From: Pisolithus tinctorius
Taxonomy: Eukaryota; Basidiomycota; Agaricomycetes; Boletales; Pisolithaceae
DNA length: 64,000 nucleotides
Direction: 5' to 3'
Assembly (NCBI GenBank): GCA_024663395.1
Contig: JANFAH010000038.1
Coordinates: 310,001-374,000, forward strand
In this document: positions 1 to 11,855 of the stretch, piece by piece
Numbering within the stretch: the first letter of the stretch is position 1
Layout of the letters: every line of letters begins with the position of its first letter
Notes under the pieces: generated by a model
What the model saw: only the letters and a program-made list of their open reading frames with translations
Told to the model about the DNA's origin: nothing
Databases searched by the model: none
Made by a program: the position numbers and the translations under genes

Positions 1-440
1 GGAGAAGTGGTCTTGGTCATGAGTTCAGGGGTGGAGAGTTTTCTTTGTTTTATTTCCTTCTTTTGTTTTTGCATTGTACCACTGGACTTAGTGGCGAGCA
101 GCCGTGTCGCTGACTAAGCGCATGCGCTGTGTTTGCGCGAGTTCAGTTTACCATAACAACAAAGTTCATGTCACAGGCCCTCAGTAGTAGGGTGATTTCA
201 TCTTGCATTTCAGCAAGTTTTTGAAGTTAGAATTATTACTTTGGGGAGTACCCAAAGGGCCAGGAGGACTGGCAAGAGTTATTGGACAGACACAGCTAAG
301 TATTCCTTTTCAGTTCGCAATTTTCACCTTTTTACTACACTTCCTTTCTCCAGTGAGAACCTCCCTCTTGGGTTGAGCACTATACTCGCCCATTACTGAT
401 ATTTACTAATTAAAGGTATGTTCTAAATCCTATTCCTACA
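1..440 (+). mobile_element. LTR of family L, 5' end cut by window edge
   Basis: This matches the complete solo LTR at 5314-5774 and the two LTRs of the full element at 31473-40480, read in that element's sense direction. The first ~30 bases of the LTR lie outside the window. It ends in ATTCCTACA and is followed directly by 161-bp satellite. It is CpG-poor compared with the young LTRs, so it is an old copy. No internal element sequence is attached, so it is either solo or the edge of something to the left. Confidence 0.8.
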
Positions 441-1795
441 GTGGCATCCCCAGCACCCCCTCAACAGTGGCTTTCCATGGACACCATTCTGGCATGAATC
501 AGAGCTGATTTGAGTGACCAAGACCTCACAAGCTGCACCTGGGATGTATGTCCCATTAATCAGACTATTGCCAGCCTTCTGCCCATCTGTATTGAGCAGA
601 TGCAGTATGCTTGGCATCCCCTCAACAGTGGCTGTCCATGGACACCACTCCATCATGAATTGGAGCTAATTTGAGTGACCCAGACCTCACAAGCTGCACC
701 CTCAGTGTATTTGGCATGAATCAGACTATTGCCAGCCATCTGCCCATCTGAATTGAGTGGATGCTGCATCCTGGGCACCTGCTCAACAGTGGCTTTCCAT
801 GGACACCATTCTGGCATGGATCAGAGCTGATCTGAGTGACCCAGACCTCACAAGCTGTGCCCTTGGTGTATTTGGCATTAATCAGACAATTGCCAGCCAT
901 CTGCCAATCCACATTGAGCAGATGCAGCATCCCCAGCACCCCCCAACAGTGGCTTTCCATTGACACCATTCCAGCATGAATCAGATCTGATTTGAGTGAT
1001 GCAGGACTCACAAGCTGCACCCGGGATGTATGTCCCATTAATCGGAGTATTGCCAGCCATCCACCCATCTGTATTGAGTGGATGTGGTATCCTTGGCACC
1101 TGCTCAACAATGGCTTTCCATGGACACCATTCTGGCATGAATTGGAGCTGATTTGAGTGACCCAGACCTCACAAGCTGCACCCAGGATGTATGTCCCATT
1201 AATCAGACTATTGCCAGCCAGGCACCCATCTGTATTGAGCAGATGCAGTATCCCCAGCACCTGCTGAACAGCAGCTTTCCATGCACACCATTCCAGCATG
1301 AATCAGAGCTGATTTCAGTGACCCAGATCTTGCAAGCTGCACCCTGGATGTATTTGGTATTAATCAGACTATTGCCAGCCATCTGCCCATCTGCATTGAG
1401 CAGATGTGGTATCCCCAGCACCTGCTGAAGAGCAGCTTTCCATGCACACCATGTCAGCATGAATGGGAGCTGATTTGAGTGAGCAAGATCCTGCAAGGTG
1501 CACCCTGGATGTATGTGCCATTCATCCAACTGTCCTGAGCCATGCACCCATCTGTATTGAGCAGATGTGGTATCCCTGGCACCCCCTCAACAGCAGCTTT
1601 CTGCAGACACCATTCCCACATGAATTGGAGGTGATTTCAGTGATCCAGATGCAGCAGGCTGCAGCTTGACTGTGTGCTGCATGAATCAAGCTATCACTGG
1701 CCATCCACCTATCTGTTTTGTGTGGATGTCATATCCTCACCACCCACTCAACAGCAGTTTTCCATGCACACCATTCCATCATGAATTGGATGTGA
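441..1795 (-). repeat. 161-bp satellite A, reverse orientation
   Basis: About 8.4 tandem units. The motif gacacca..tctggcatgaa recurs at 480, 641 and 802, giving a strict 161-bp period. Orientation is opposite to the array at 3565-6404. Units are open in several frames and yield many overlapping 60-110 aa ORFs. Because 161 is not a multiple of three, successive units are read in different frames, so I do not treat these ORFs as genes. Many differences between units are CA/TG alternatives, which suggests decayed CpG. Confidence 0.9.
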
Positions 1796-1796
1796 A

Positions 1797-3560
1797 GGGC
1801 ATAGTGGTCATAACAAGTGTATTTGCATTTAATTTGATCATCCATGAAGTGTCTGAAAGGCTCAGAAAGACTGGAAAGTATCTTAGCGGCTCAAACAAAA
1901 AAAGTGTTCGCATTTTTGATATATTTGACATGGGCACTTAAAAAGGAACTAGCTTTGAGGATGGTTCTGTACCTAAAACATATCAACAGCTCATTATGTG
2001 GGGCTGACACTTTGAGGTGTTGTGCCATGATCTCCTCCTGCTGGTATTTAGGGGTTTCATCATGTTCTAGGCTGTTTACTGCTATGCTGACTATCTAGGC
2101 AGCACTGTAATACTGATTGCAGTCACCACAACATTCCCAAGCTCATCCCTTCAGGTAGAGCACTGGGGCACTGAAACAATCCTCCAGAGAGTGTGGGAAA
2201 AGGTGAAAAAAATTGCGGAAACTTTCAAAACATATCAAAAACATGAAATTGCACACCCCACACAATGTGTGGTATCCAATGGATAGTAGTACTGAGTGTT
2301 CCTTGGTGATTGGATATACATACATGTAACATATTATATTCATCACTCATTAAAACCCAAAAATGCGAAAATTGATACACTAGGACCTGTCATTGAATGG
2401 ATACATTTGACTACCCAAGGTGTAGGAGACTAACACCAAGTCTGAAGTTCTGAGTTGTGTTACACTCAAGTGGGTCTAATATAGTCCAAGGAGGTCCTAA
2501 CATATGAACAAAGTCTCAGTACTACAATCCATTGGATACCACACATTGTGTGGGGTGTGCAATTTCATGTTTTTGATATGTTTTGAAAGTCCCCGAATTT
2601 TTTTTGCACCTTTTCCCACACTCTCTGGAGGATTGTTTCAGTTCCCCAGTGCTCTACCCTGAAGGGATGAGCTTGGGAATGTTGTGGTGACTGCCAATCA
2701 GTAGTACAGTGCTGTCTGGACTGTCAGAATAGCAGTAAACAGCCTAGAACATGATGAAACCCCTAAATACCAGCAGGAGGAGATCATGGCACAACACCTC
2801 AAAGTGTCAGCCCCACATAATGAGCTGTTGATATGTTTTAGGTACAGAACCATCCTCAAAGCTAGTTCCTTTTTCAAGTGCCCATGTCAAATATATCAAA
2901 AATGCGAACACTGTTTTTGTTTGAGCCGCTAAGATACTTTCCAGTTTTTCTGAGCCTTTCAGACACTTCATGGATGATCAAATTACATGCAAGTACACTT
3001 GTTATGACCACTATGCCAAGTCAGATTACATTACCAGTGCCAAAAAGCCCAGAGAAATATCTTCAGGGTGTAACACAGGGAGGAGGCAATTGTGCCACTA
3101 CACTTGAAGCACACCATCCCAGCCTATCAACTTGTGATATGTTGTAGGGACACAATAAATGGATAGATATAACCAATATATCAAAAAAGTGATTGCTTTT
3201 TCTGGTTTTGCCCCAATCAGACATTGCAATTATTTAGGCCCATTAGGATGGGCAGAAGGCATTCATTTATGGTCTAATGGACTTATAGTACATGTAACTA
3301 TCTTATACAATGCCTACAGTGAAGGGACAGAGCCCAGAAAGAAAGGGGAGGCTGGGGACAATGAGGGCAGTGTGTGGGAATGTTGGATATCAGGCACATG
3401 CCAAATGAGGACATGTTTCTGGGAGTAGTGGCTGCGCTGTTTTATGATTACATAATTACATAAAATTTGGAGGAGTGATGAAAATAAACTGTGGGGATTT
3501 GTGGGGAGAAACTCCAAAGGGCAGGAGGGGGGGTGGGCGATCTCAAATCTACACTACTAG
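1797..3560. repeat. Block B with head-to-head inverted partial copy
   Basis: Positions 1797-2297 are the reverse complement of about 2518-3090, with a ~220-bp non-repeated spacer. The part 2325-3560 is a 1.24-kb unit found again in reverse at 13705-14942. It has a G-rich/C-rich end near 3525-3540 (ggcaggaggggggtgggcg), where it meets satellite A on both sides of the larger structure. Short ORFs on both strands are mirror copies of each other and show no protein domain. It may be the terminal block of a large foldback structure; its family is not recognised. Confidence 0.75.
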
Positions 3561-3564
3561 TATA

Positions 3565-5313
3565 TTGATGCATCACTTCACCTCCAATTCATGATGGAAT
3601 GGTGTGCATGGAAAACTGCTGTTGAGTGGGTGCTGAGGATATGACATCCATGCGAAACAGAGAGGTGGATGGCCAGTAATAGCTTGATTCATGCAGCAGA
3701 CATTCAGGCTGCAGCCTGCTGCATCTGGATCACTGAAATCACCTCCAATTCATGTGTGAATGGTGTCTGCAGAAAGCCACTGTTGAGGGGGTGCCAGGGA
3801 TACCACATCTGCTCAATACAGATGGGTGCATGGCTCAGGACAGTTGGATGAATGGCACATACATCCAGGGTGCACCTTGCAGGATCTTGCTCACTCAAAT
3901 CAGCTCCCATTCATGCTGACATGGTGTGCATGGAAAGCTGCTCTTCAGCAGGTGCTGGGGATACCACATCTGCTCCTGTTGAGGGAGTGCCAGGGATACC
4001 ACATCTGCTCAATACAGATTGGTGGATGGCTCCCAGCAGTTGGATGAATGGCACATACATCCAGGGTGCACCTTGCAGGACCTGGCTCACTCAAATCAGC
4101 TCCAATTCATGGCTGAATGGTGTCATTGGACAGCTGCTGTTGAGCAGGTGCCAGGGATACTGCATCCACTCAATATGGATGGGCAGATGGCTGGCAATAG
4201 TGTGGTTAATGCCACATACATCCAGTCTGCAGCTTGCAGGATCTGGGTTACTGCAATGAGCTCCAATTCAAGCCAGAATGGTGTCCATGGAAAGCCACTG
4301 TTCAGTGGGTGCTGGGGATACCACATCTGCTCAATATGGATGGGCAGATGGCTGGCAATAGTCTGATTGATGCCACATACATCCATGGTGCAACTTGTGA
4401 GATCTGGGTCACTGAAATCAGCTTAGATTCATGCCAGAATGGTGTCCATGGAAAGCCACTGTTGAGTGGGTGCCAAGCATACCACATCCACTCAATACAG
4501 ATGGGCAGATGGCTGGCAATAATCTGATTAATGGGACATACATCCCAGGTGCAGTGTGCAAGGTTTCAGTCACTCAAATCAGATCTGAGTCATGCCAGAA
4601 TGGTGTCCATGGAAAGCCACTGTTGAGTGGGTGCCAAGGATACCGCATCCACTCAATACAGATGGGCAGAAGGCTGGAAATAGTCTGATTAATGGGACAT
4701 ACATCCTGGGTGCAGCTTGTGAGGTCTGGATCACTCAAATCAGCTCCAATTCATGCCAGAATGGTGTCCATGGAAAGCCACTGTTGAGTGGGTGCCAAGG
4801 ATACCTCATCTGCCCAATACAGATGGGTGGATGGCTGGCAATACTCTGATTAATGGGACATACATCCTGGGTGCAGCTTGTGAGGTCTGGGTCACTCAAA
4901 TCAGTTCTGATTCATGCCAGAATGCTGTCCATTGAAAGCTGCTGTTGGGCAGGTGCTGCAGATACTGCATCCACTCAATACAGATGGGTGGGAGGCTGAC
5001 AATTGTCTGATTAATGCCAAATATGCCAAGGGTGCAGCTTGTGAGATCTGGGTCACTCAAATCAGCTCCAATTCATGCCAGAATGGTGTCCATGGAAAGC
5101 CACTGTTGAGTGGGTGCTGAGGATACTGCATCTGCTGAACACAGATGGGCAGAAGGCTTGCAATAGTCTGATTAATGGGACATACATCCTGGGTGCAGCT
5201 TGTGAGGTCTGGGTCACTCCAATCAGCTCCAATTCATGCCAGGATGGTGTCCATGGAAAGCCAATGTTGAGTGGGTACCAGGGACATTGCATCCGCTCAA
5301 TGTGGATGGGCAG
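3565..5313 (+). repeat. 161-bp satellite A, forward orientation
   Basis: About 10.8 units. The motif atgccagaatggtgtcc occurs at 4431, 4592, 4753 and 4914, all 161 bp apart. The array abuts block B on the left and is cut on the right by a solo LTR at 5314; it resumes at 5775. A small irregularity near 3977-4010 fuses parts of two units. No conserved coding frame. Confidence 0.9.
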
Positions 5314-5774
5314 TGTAGGGAACGAGTTCAAGTTCCCTAGGAGAATTCATCTTGGTCAGCAGTTTAGGGGTTGAGGGACTTGTTTTATTTCTTGTTTTTG
5401 TTTTCATGTTTGTACCCCTGGACTTGGTGGTGAGCAGCTGCATTGTTGACTCAGCACATGTGCTGTGTTTGCATGAGTTCAGTTTACCATAGAACCAAGT
5501 TCATGTCACAGGCCCTCAGTAGTAGGGTGATATAGTCTCGCATTTTGGCAAGTCTTCAAAGTTAGATTTATTACTTTGGGGAGTACCCAAAGTGCCAGGA
5601 GGACTAGCAGAAGATAGTGGTCAGGCAGAGCTAAGTATTCATCTCAGTTCGCATTTTTACACTTTTTACTACACTTCCTTTCTCCAGAGAGAACCTCCCT
5701 TTTGGGTCGAGCACAATACTCACCCATTACTGACAATTACTAATTCTAGGTGCCATCTTTTACCTATTCCTACA
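5314..5774 (+). mobile_element. Solo LTR, family L, inside satellite A
   Basis: A 461-bp sequence from TGTAGGGAACG to TATTCCTACA, same length as the 460-bp LTRs of the complete element at 31473-40480. It sits cleanly in a satellite unit. The flanking tetranucleotides are GCAG and GTGG, which would both derive from GCGG by one CpG transition each. That fits a 4-bp target duplication like the CCGA/CCAA pair around the full-length copy. A solo LTR is the usual product of LTR-LTR recombination. Confidence 0.85.
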
Positions 5775-6404
5775 GTGGATTGCTGGCAATAGTCTGATTA
5801 ACACCAAATACACCAAGGGTGCAGCTTGTGAGATCTGGGTCACTCAAATCAGCCCCAATTCATGACAGAATGGTGTCCATGGAAGGCCACTGTTGAGTGG
5901 GTGCCAGGGATGCCACATCCACTCCATGCAGATGGGCAGATGGCTGGCACTAGCCTGATTAATGCCAAATACACCAAGCATGCAGCTTGTGAGGTCTTGG
6001 TCACTCAAATCAGCTCTGATGCATGCCAGAATGGTGTCCATGGCAAGTCACTGTTGAGGGGGTGCCAGGGATGCTGCATCTGCTCAATGTGGATGGGTGG
6101 ATGGCTGGCAATAGCCTGATTAATGCCAAATACATCCAGAGTGCAGCTTGTGAGATGTGGGTCACTCAAATCATCTCCAATTCATGCCAGCATGGTGTCC
6201 ATGGAAAGCTGCTGTTCAGTGGGTGCTGGGGATACTGCATCCACTCAATATGGATGGGTGGATGGCTGGCAATAGGCTGATTAATGCCAAATACATCCAG
6301 GGTGTGGCTTGCAAGATCTGGGTCACTCAAACCATCTCCAATTCATGCCAGCATGGTGTCCATTGAAAGCTGCTGTTCAGTGGGTGCCAGGGATACCACA
6401 TCCA
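5775..6404 (+). repeat. 161-bp satellite A, continuation
   Basis: About 3.9 units continuing the 3565-5313 array after the LTR insertion. The array passes into satellite C at about 6405 within the phrase ccacatccatcagtgatagg, and the mirror of this junction is at about 11855. Confidence 0.88.
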
Positions 6405-6728
6405 TCAGTGATAGGCCCATCTTTATGTTACAACAGGGTACATCTTACTGGGGCCAGGCCTGCCCATATGCTGTGACAATATAAATAATACTACTGAAGG
6501 GCCTGTCCATATGTTGTGATGCTATACATGAGATTACTGACAGGCCCATCTTTATGTTTTGTCAGAGGTACATCTTACTGTGGACAGGCCTGTCCATATG
6601 TTGTGACAATATAAATCATATTACTGATGGGCCCATCCATATGTTCTGACTCTATTCAATGATACTAGTGATGGGCCCATCTTTATGTTTCAACAGGGTA
6701 CATCTTACTGGGGCCAGGCCCCCCCATA
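6405..6728 (+). repeat. Satellite C (~129-bp units), left block
   Basis: Tandem units built of two related halves with signature words ccatatgttgtgac, gggcccatctttatg and gtacatcttactg. The same array continues after element D (8306-8425) and reappears in reverse orientation at 11150-11855. No coding potential seen. The ta of a ccatatgctg unit is the target of element D. Confidence 0.85.
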
Positions 6729-8305
6729 GCAGTGGCTCACAAAATTGTCCCAATGTTTGCCTGCTTTCATTAATCATGGTGTAGCAAGTGAACTATCATT
6801 ATTGAGTCCAAGGTGTTGGCAGATGGATCAAAGCAGCTGGTCATGGCCTTCTGATGAGCCATATTACATAACAATTGAATAGAAACTGATGACAGAATAC
6901 CCAAATGAAAATGAGAGCTCATTGGGACAATTATGTAACTTTGTGATATACTGGGGATGTAGTCCTTGGGAACACATATAAAATATGGTGAGATGCTCAC
7001 CAATGCTTACATAATGTATCATATGGTCTAGTGAATGATTTGTCAACAAACAAACAATGCCAAACAGTGATTTTGCACCACTAAGCCTCCTTGCTGTAAC
7101 ACAAGTCAAGAAATCACCATTCTGGCTCATCAGGGACATTCTCTCAGGGCAACCTCAGCAAGTGCTGGTGTACACTATAGTGCAATCAATTGAATATGCT
7201 ATCAGCACCATTGGTCTCTTCAGAAACCTGCTGGCCATCATCTCCTGGACTGTTCCCCCACCAAAGCCCCCTGTGTCCTAGAACTAATCAGTACTGTGAG
7301 AGCTGAGAATGATGTGGAGGTCCAATCTGGCATTCTTCCTATCATGAACACACCAATCACCCATTAACTAGCACATTTCTGTGAAGGGGAAACTGGTATG
7401 GAGGTCAGGGTGAAGCTAAACCCTTTCTCACTCCAGGTACCATGGGAGGGATATGCTACTGAGCTACCAGGTTCCACATTCCTGGCCTTCTATCTGGCAC
7501 TGGATATTTCTTTGAGTCTTATATGACCAAATAACTCCTTCCCAGTGATCCCCAGTTTAGCCCAGAGTGCAGTCTGGCCAACCCTCCCTTGATACTGGGA
7601 GTGCCCAGAAGGGTTGTGCTTCACCTGAGCCTTCAGGCAGGCTTTTCTTCAGCTGAGATGTAGTAGTTAGTGGGTGATTGGTTTGTTCATGATAGGAAGA
7701 ATGCCAGATTGGACCTCCACATCATTCTCAGCTCTCACAGTACTGATTAGTTCTAGGACACAGGGGGCTTTGGTGGGGGAACAGTCCAGGAGATGATGGC
7801 CAGCAGGTTTCTGAAGAGACCAATGGTACTGATAGCATATTCAATTGATTACGCTATAGTGTACACCAGCACTTGCTGAGGTTGCCCTGAGAGAATGTCC
7901 ATGATGAGCCAGAATGGTGATTTCTTGACTTGTGTTACAGCAAGGAGGCTTAGTGGTGCAAAATCACTGTTTGGCATTGTTTGTTTGTTGACAAATCATT
8001 CACTAGACCATATGATACATTATGTAAGCATTGGTGAGCATCTCACCATATTTTATATGTGTTCCCAAGGACTACATCCCCAGTATATCACAAAGTTACA
8101 TAATTGTCCCAATGAGCTCTCATTTTCATTTGGGTATTCTGTCATCAGTTTCTATTCAATTGTTATGTAATATGGCTCATCAGAAGGCCATGACCAGCTG
8201 CTTTGATCCATCTGCCAACACCTTGGACTCAATAATGATAGTTCACTTGCTACACCATGATTCATGAAAAACATGCAAACATTGGGACAATTTTGTGAGC
8301 CACTG
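6729..8305. mobile_element. Palindromic Tc1/mariner-type element D (non-autonomous)
   Basis: Ends are CAGTGGCTCACAAAATTGTC at 6730 and its reverse complement ending CACTG at 8305. TA at 6727-6728 and 8306-8307 matches an uninterrupted satellite C unit (ccatatgctg), so the target duplication is TA. The outer ~640 bp on each side are near-identical inverted copies: short ORFs in 6770-7139 recur almost unchanged at 7895-8267 on the other strand. A ~300-bp imperfect centre lies between. No transposase is encoded. Its interior is homologous to the elements at 15184-16168, 26290-27648 and 60329-60998. Confidence 0.85.
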
Positions 8306-8425
8306 TATGCTGTGACAATATAAATAATACTACTGAATGGCCTGGCCATATGTTGTGATGGCTATACATGAGATTACTGACAGGCCCATCTTTATGTTTT
8401 GTCAGAGGTACATCTTACTGTCGAT
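8306..8425 (+). repeat. Satellite C, continuation after element D
   Basis: Continues the C array interrupted by element D (tgctgtgacaatataaataa onward). It ends at about 8425, where Ty3-related sequence begins. Confidence 0.8.
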
Positions 8426-9290
8426 GGGCCCATTGTAGTAGGGGAGCAGGGGGAGAGGCGAGGATGAGTCAGACTTAGTCAGCAGAGGTAGATGGAGAGA
8501 CATGCAATGTACAGTAGACACAACGAATGAACAAGGCAGGTCTTCTCCTATCTCATCATGGTGATGAGAGGGCACTTGAACCCACAAGAAGAACTGCAGA
8601 AACCTGCACCAAGAGCTGCATAGACACAGAGTACAGATATAGCAGTGATACACACATAAAACCTGTAGACCTGTATCAACCCATATCAACCTAACACACA
8701 AGACTTAAGAAAACAGCAGTGCACTGTAGCAACCACACATAATCCTGCCACCCAAATGACAACAACCAAGGGACAAATGGAGACAGTTCATGGCACATGT
8801 AATGCCTGACACAATGTCCAGATTGTTGTCACCACTGGTCACACCACTAACAGAAAGTGACATCATGCTAGAGCTGGTGAGAGACTCACCACCAGAGTAC
8901 ACATCCACAAGAGGGCTACCACCATTCAGACAATTAAGCCCAACATCTGATGATCAGCTACAGGACAACACAGCAGCAGTACACAGTGAAGAAGTTTGTG
9001 GGGTTGCAGAGGGAAACCCAGAGAGGAATCTGTAGGGAACCTCAGTAGTCTGTCAAGCTACTGAGGGACTAGGTAAAATTTACTAGTGTATGTGTGCGCT
9101 CTAACAGCTTATGTAAGCGACATGATCACATGTCTAAGTCCAAGTAAGGACAGGGGTTGTTTCACTCCAACACACAGGACCCAGTTGAACCACCTGAGCA
9201 ATAACACAACAACTAATACCACACAAATCCAGTACACTACCCCAGTACATCTCAGCACCACCACCTACCACAGCAGGGAATCAACAGACA
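8426..9290 (+). other. 5' region of Ty3 fragment, no clear gene
   Basis: An A/C-rich sequence upstream of a gag pseudogene. A short ORF at 8790-9035 has no recognised domain. A TGTAGGGAACCTCAG start at about 9030 could be the beginning of a short LTR or leader, but I find no second copy to confirm it. The left border is satellite C. Confidence 0.4.
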
Positions 9291-10410
9291 GTGAACACTA
9301 TGCCTGCTGCCACGAGATCAGCACAGAGGACAAACCCAGCACAAATTGCAATGATGATGGATCTGAAGCCATTCAGGGGGGATGAGGATGAGATGCAGGA
9401 CCCACAGACCTTCTTATGCACATTCAAGCATATCATGCAGATGGTGGCATTGACAGATGAAATGGAGAAAATCAAGGCTCTACAAGACTACCTTGCACTG
9501 CACTCAGAAGTGCAAAGGTGGTATGATGGCCTGAGCAGCTCCCAGAAAGTGATATGGACAGAGCTAGAGAAGGCATTCAATGAGCAATGGGAACCACTAC
9601 CAACAGCAGTGAAAACACAGGAGGCATACCAAGAAGAACTAACCATGCTAACACTGAAGGACAAGGAGGTAGGAACCAGAAAGGAGGTGGGAGGCACAAA
9701 GGTGTGGGTGCACATAGTATGGGCGAAGGAAGCACTACACCTGGCAAAGGCAGTGGGAGTGGAGAGAGACATAGGCCTCATTCACATCATACACAAACAA
9801 CTTCCCAAGGTCATCCAAAAATTGATGAAGAAGAAGTACATGTCCTTTGAAGACTTGGCATCAGAAGTTTGGGGACTGGATGTAGAGGAGATACAGAGGG
9901 AGAAGGAGGAACTGGACAAGAAGAAAAAGGAAGAGGACGAGAGAGAGAGGTGACTCACACAACAGCAGAAGGCATCATTGGCAGACTTCACAGCAAGGCT
10001 ACAGCACCTTACAATTGCACCTACAAACATTGCAGCACCAGCAATGACAGTTCCAAAACCAGCTTCAACAGCTCCCACTTCATGATCCAGCAAGGGAGAC
10101 AAGCACCAGCCCTGCTCACTGACATGCAGAAGGAAATCATCTGCAACAATGTCAATAAGTTCACACATCACATGGCAGACCCAGGAGGATGGAGAGCATA
10201 TGAAGCACAACTCACTGCCTGGATGCAGACATACAGTGAGGCCACAAGAGTGGCTGAGCACCTCCCATTCCCACTGTGACCAGGAACAGCAGCAGTTTGC
10301 TCAGGCGAGTGCTATAAGTGCAGAACACATGGCCACACAAGCCACAACTGCCCAATACTGCCCAGAGATAGGATGCATTTGGACCCTAGAGAAACTGCAT
10401 GGAGGGTGAT
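9291..10410 (+). pseudogene. gag: Ty3/gypsy gag (degenerate) with CCHC zinc knuckle
   Basis: A 220-codon ORF (9291-9953) has the pattern of a Retrotrans_gag capsid: an FRGDED start, then W/F-rich helices and a basic-acidic C-terminal coiled coil. The frame then breaks; the continuation lies in other frames (9869-10279). A Cys-Tyr-Lys-Cys...His...Cys zinc knuckle (CX2CX4HX4C) is at 10310-10351. Gag packages the element RNA; the knuckle binds nucleic acid. The protein is inactivated by frameshifts. It is followed by a protease fragment and then satellite C, with no RT or integrase attached. Confidence 0.75.
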
Positions 10411-10713
10411 GTGCAATCAGGCATTAGGGCCCATCAATAGAGCAATGGCAACAGATATCAGGTTGGTCATCAAAGATGAGCAGGGAAAAGAGGATGGGTT
10501 GCCATAATGGATGGAACAATGACCCCAGTAGCTCACAAATCACAAGTACAATACACAGGCCCACATGTATTGAACAATACAATTGACAACACAGTCAACA
10601 TATACACAGTGAGTGCACCAGCAGATGACACAGATTCCAAGAGCAACAAAACCATCCCATTCATACAAAACATAACAATAGACAACATAAATGGGGAATG
10701 AATATGAGTATGA

Positions 10714-11121
10714 GCCCTATTTGATGATGGCATGATGATAAACACAATGTGCACAATGGTCTTCAAAACAGTCAAACACAGGCTAAAAGGATGGATCACC
10801 TGCTCACAACCACTGAGGATGGCAAATGGCACAGTCATACCAGCAGTAGCACAATGGACAGGAATGATATGGGTAGGAGATGTCAAGACACAAGGCATGT
10901 TTGTGGTGTTTAATAGCAGAGGCAGATGGGCATTCCTGGTAGGAAAGCCACTACTAATTGTGTTCAAGGTGCAACATGACTACAATACAGACCAGGTAAC
11001 AGTGTCAGACAGAGAACACATGCTAATGCCACACAACAGATATCATGACCAAACCCATGAACAAGTCATGGGCAACAAACACAGGACCCTGGACATCAAG
11101 CAATGTGACACTGATAAATGA
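10714..11121 (+). pseudogene. Retropepsin-like protease fragment of Ty3 element
   Basis: The frame opens with Ala-Leu-Phe-Asp-Asp-Gly (10714-10731), a likely version of the retroviral aspartic protease active site (usually D-S/T-G). It continues with a WVGDV..GMFVVFNSRG..FLVGKPLL segment typical of fungal Ty3 proteases. It ends at a stop at 11121, just before satellite C, so the rest of pol is missing. The DDG in place of D-T/S-G is either a lineage variant or decay; I cannot tell which. Confidence 0.6.
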
Positions 11122-11149
11122 ACCATGGCAAGCAAAGGCCCAAATGGAC

Positions 11150-11855
11150 ACACCTGTCCACAGTAATATGTACCTCTGATGAAACATAAAGATGGGCCTG
11201 TCAGTAATCTCATGTATAGCATCACAACATATGGATGGGCCCTTCAGTAGTATGATTTATATTGTCACAACATATGGGCAGGCCTGGCCCCAGTAAGATG
11301 TACCCTGTCAAAACATAAAGATGGGCCTGTCACTAGTATCATTGAATAGAGTCACAACATATGGATGGGCCCTTCAGTAATATTATTTATATTGTCACAA
11401 CATATGGATAGGCCTGTCCACAGTAAGATGGACCTCTGACAGAAGATAAAGATGGGCCCATCAGTAATCTCATGTATAGCATCACAACATATGGACAGGC
11501 CTGTCAGTAGTATTATTTATATTGTCACAACATATGGGCAGGCGCATCCACAGTAAGATGTACCTCTGATGAAACATAAAGAGGGGCCTGTCAGTAATCT
11601 CATGTATAGCATCACAACATATGGATGGGCCCTTCAGTATTATTATGTATATTGTCACAGCATATGGGCAGGCCTGTCCACAGTAAGATGTACCTCTGAT
11701 GAAACATAAAGATGGGCCCATCAGTAATCTCATGTATAGCATCACAACATATGGACAGGCCCTTCAGTAGTATTATTTATATTTTCACAGCATATGGGCA
11801 GGCCTGGCCCCAGTAAGATGTACCCTGTTGAAACATAAAGATGGGCCCATCACTA
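11150..11855 (-). repeat. Satellite C, reverse-orientation block
   Basis: About 5.5 units of ~129 bp, reverse complement of the blocks at 6405-6728 and 8306-8425. The phrase cacaacatatgga recurs at about 11224, 11352 and 11482. It is the right-hand partner of the left C array in the large inverted structure. Confidence 0.85.

Noticed and set aside
4431..5374. Series of overlapping 85-115 aa ORFs with a shared peptide (CPWKATVEWVP..NTDG..AGNSLINGTY)
   Set aside because: They are consecutive frames of the 161-bp satellite; the period is not a multiple of three and the reading shifts in every unit, so a real repeat protein is not supported.
6770..8267. Mirrored 77-91 aa ORFs in element D as conserved genes
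   Set aside because: They are the same sequence read in both arms of a near-perfect inverted repeat; identity reflects arm homogeneity rather than protein selection, and no domain is recognisable.
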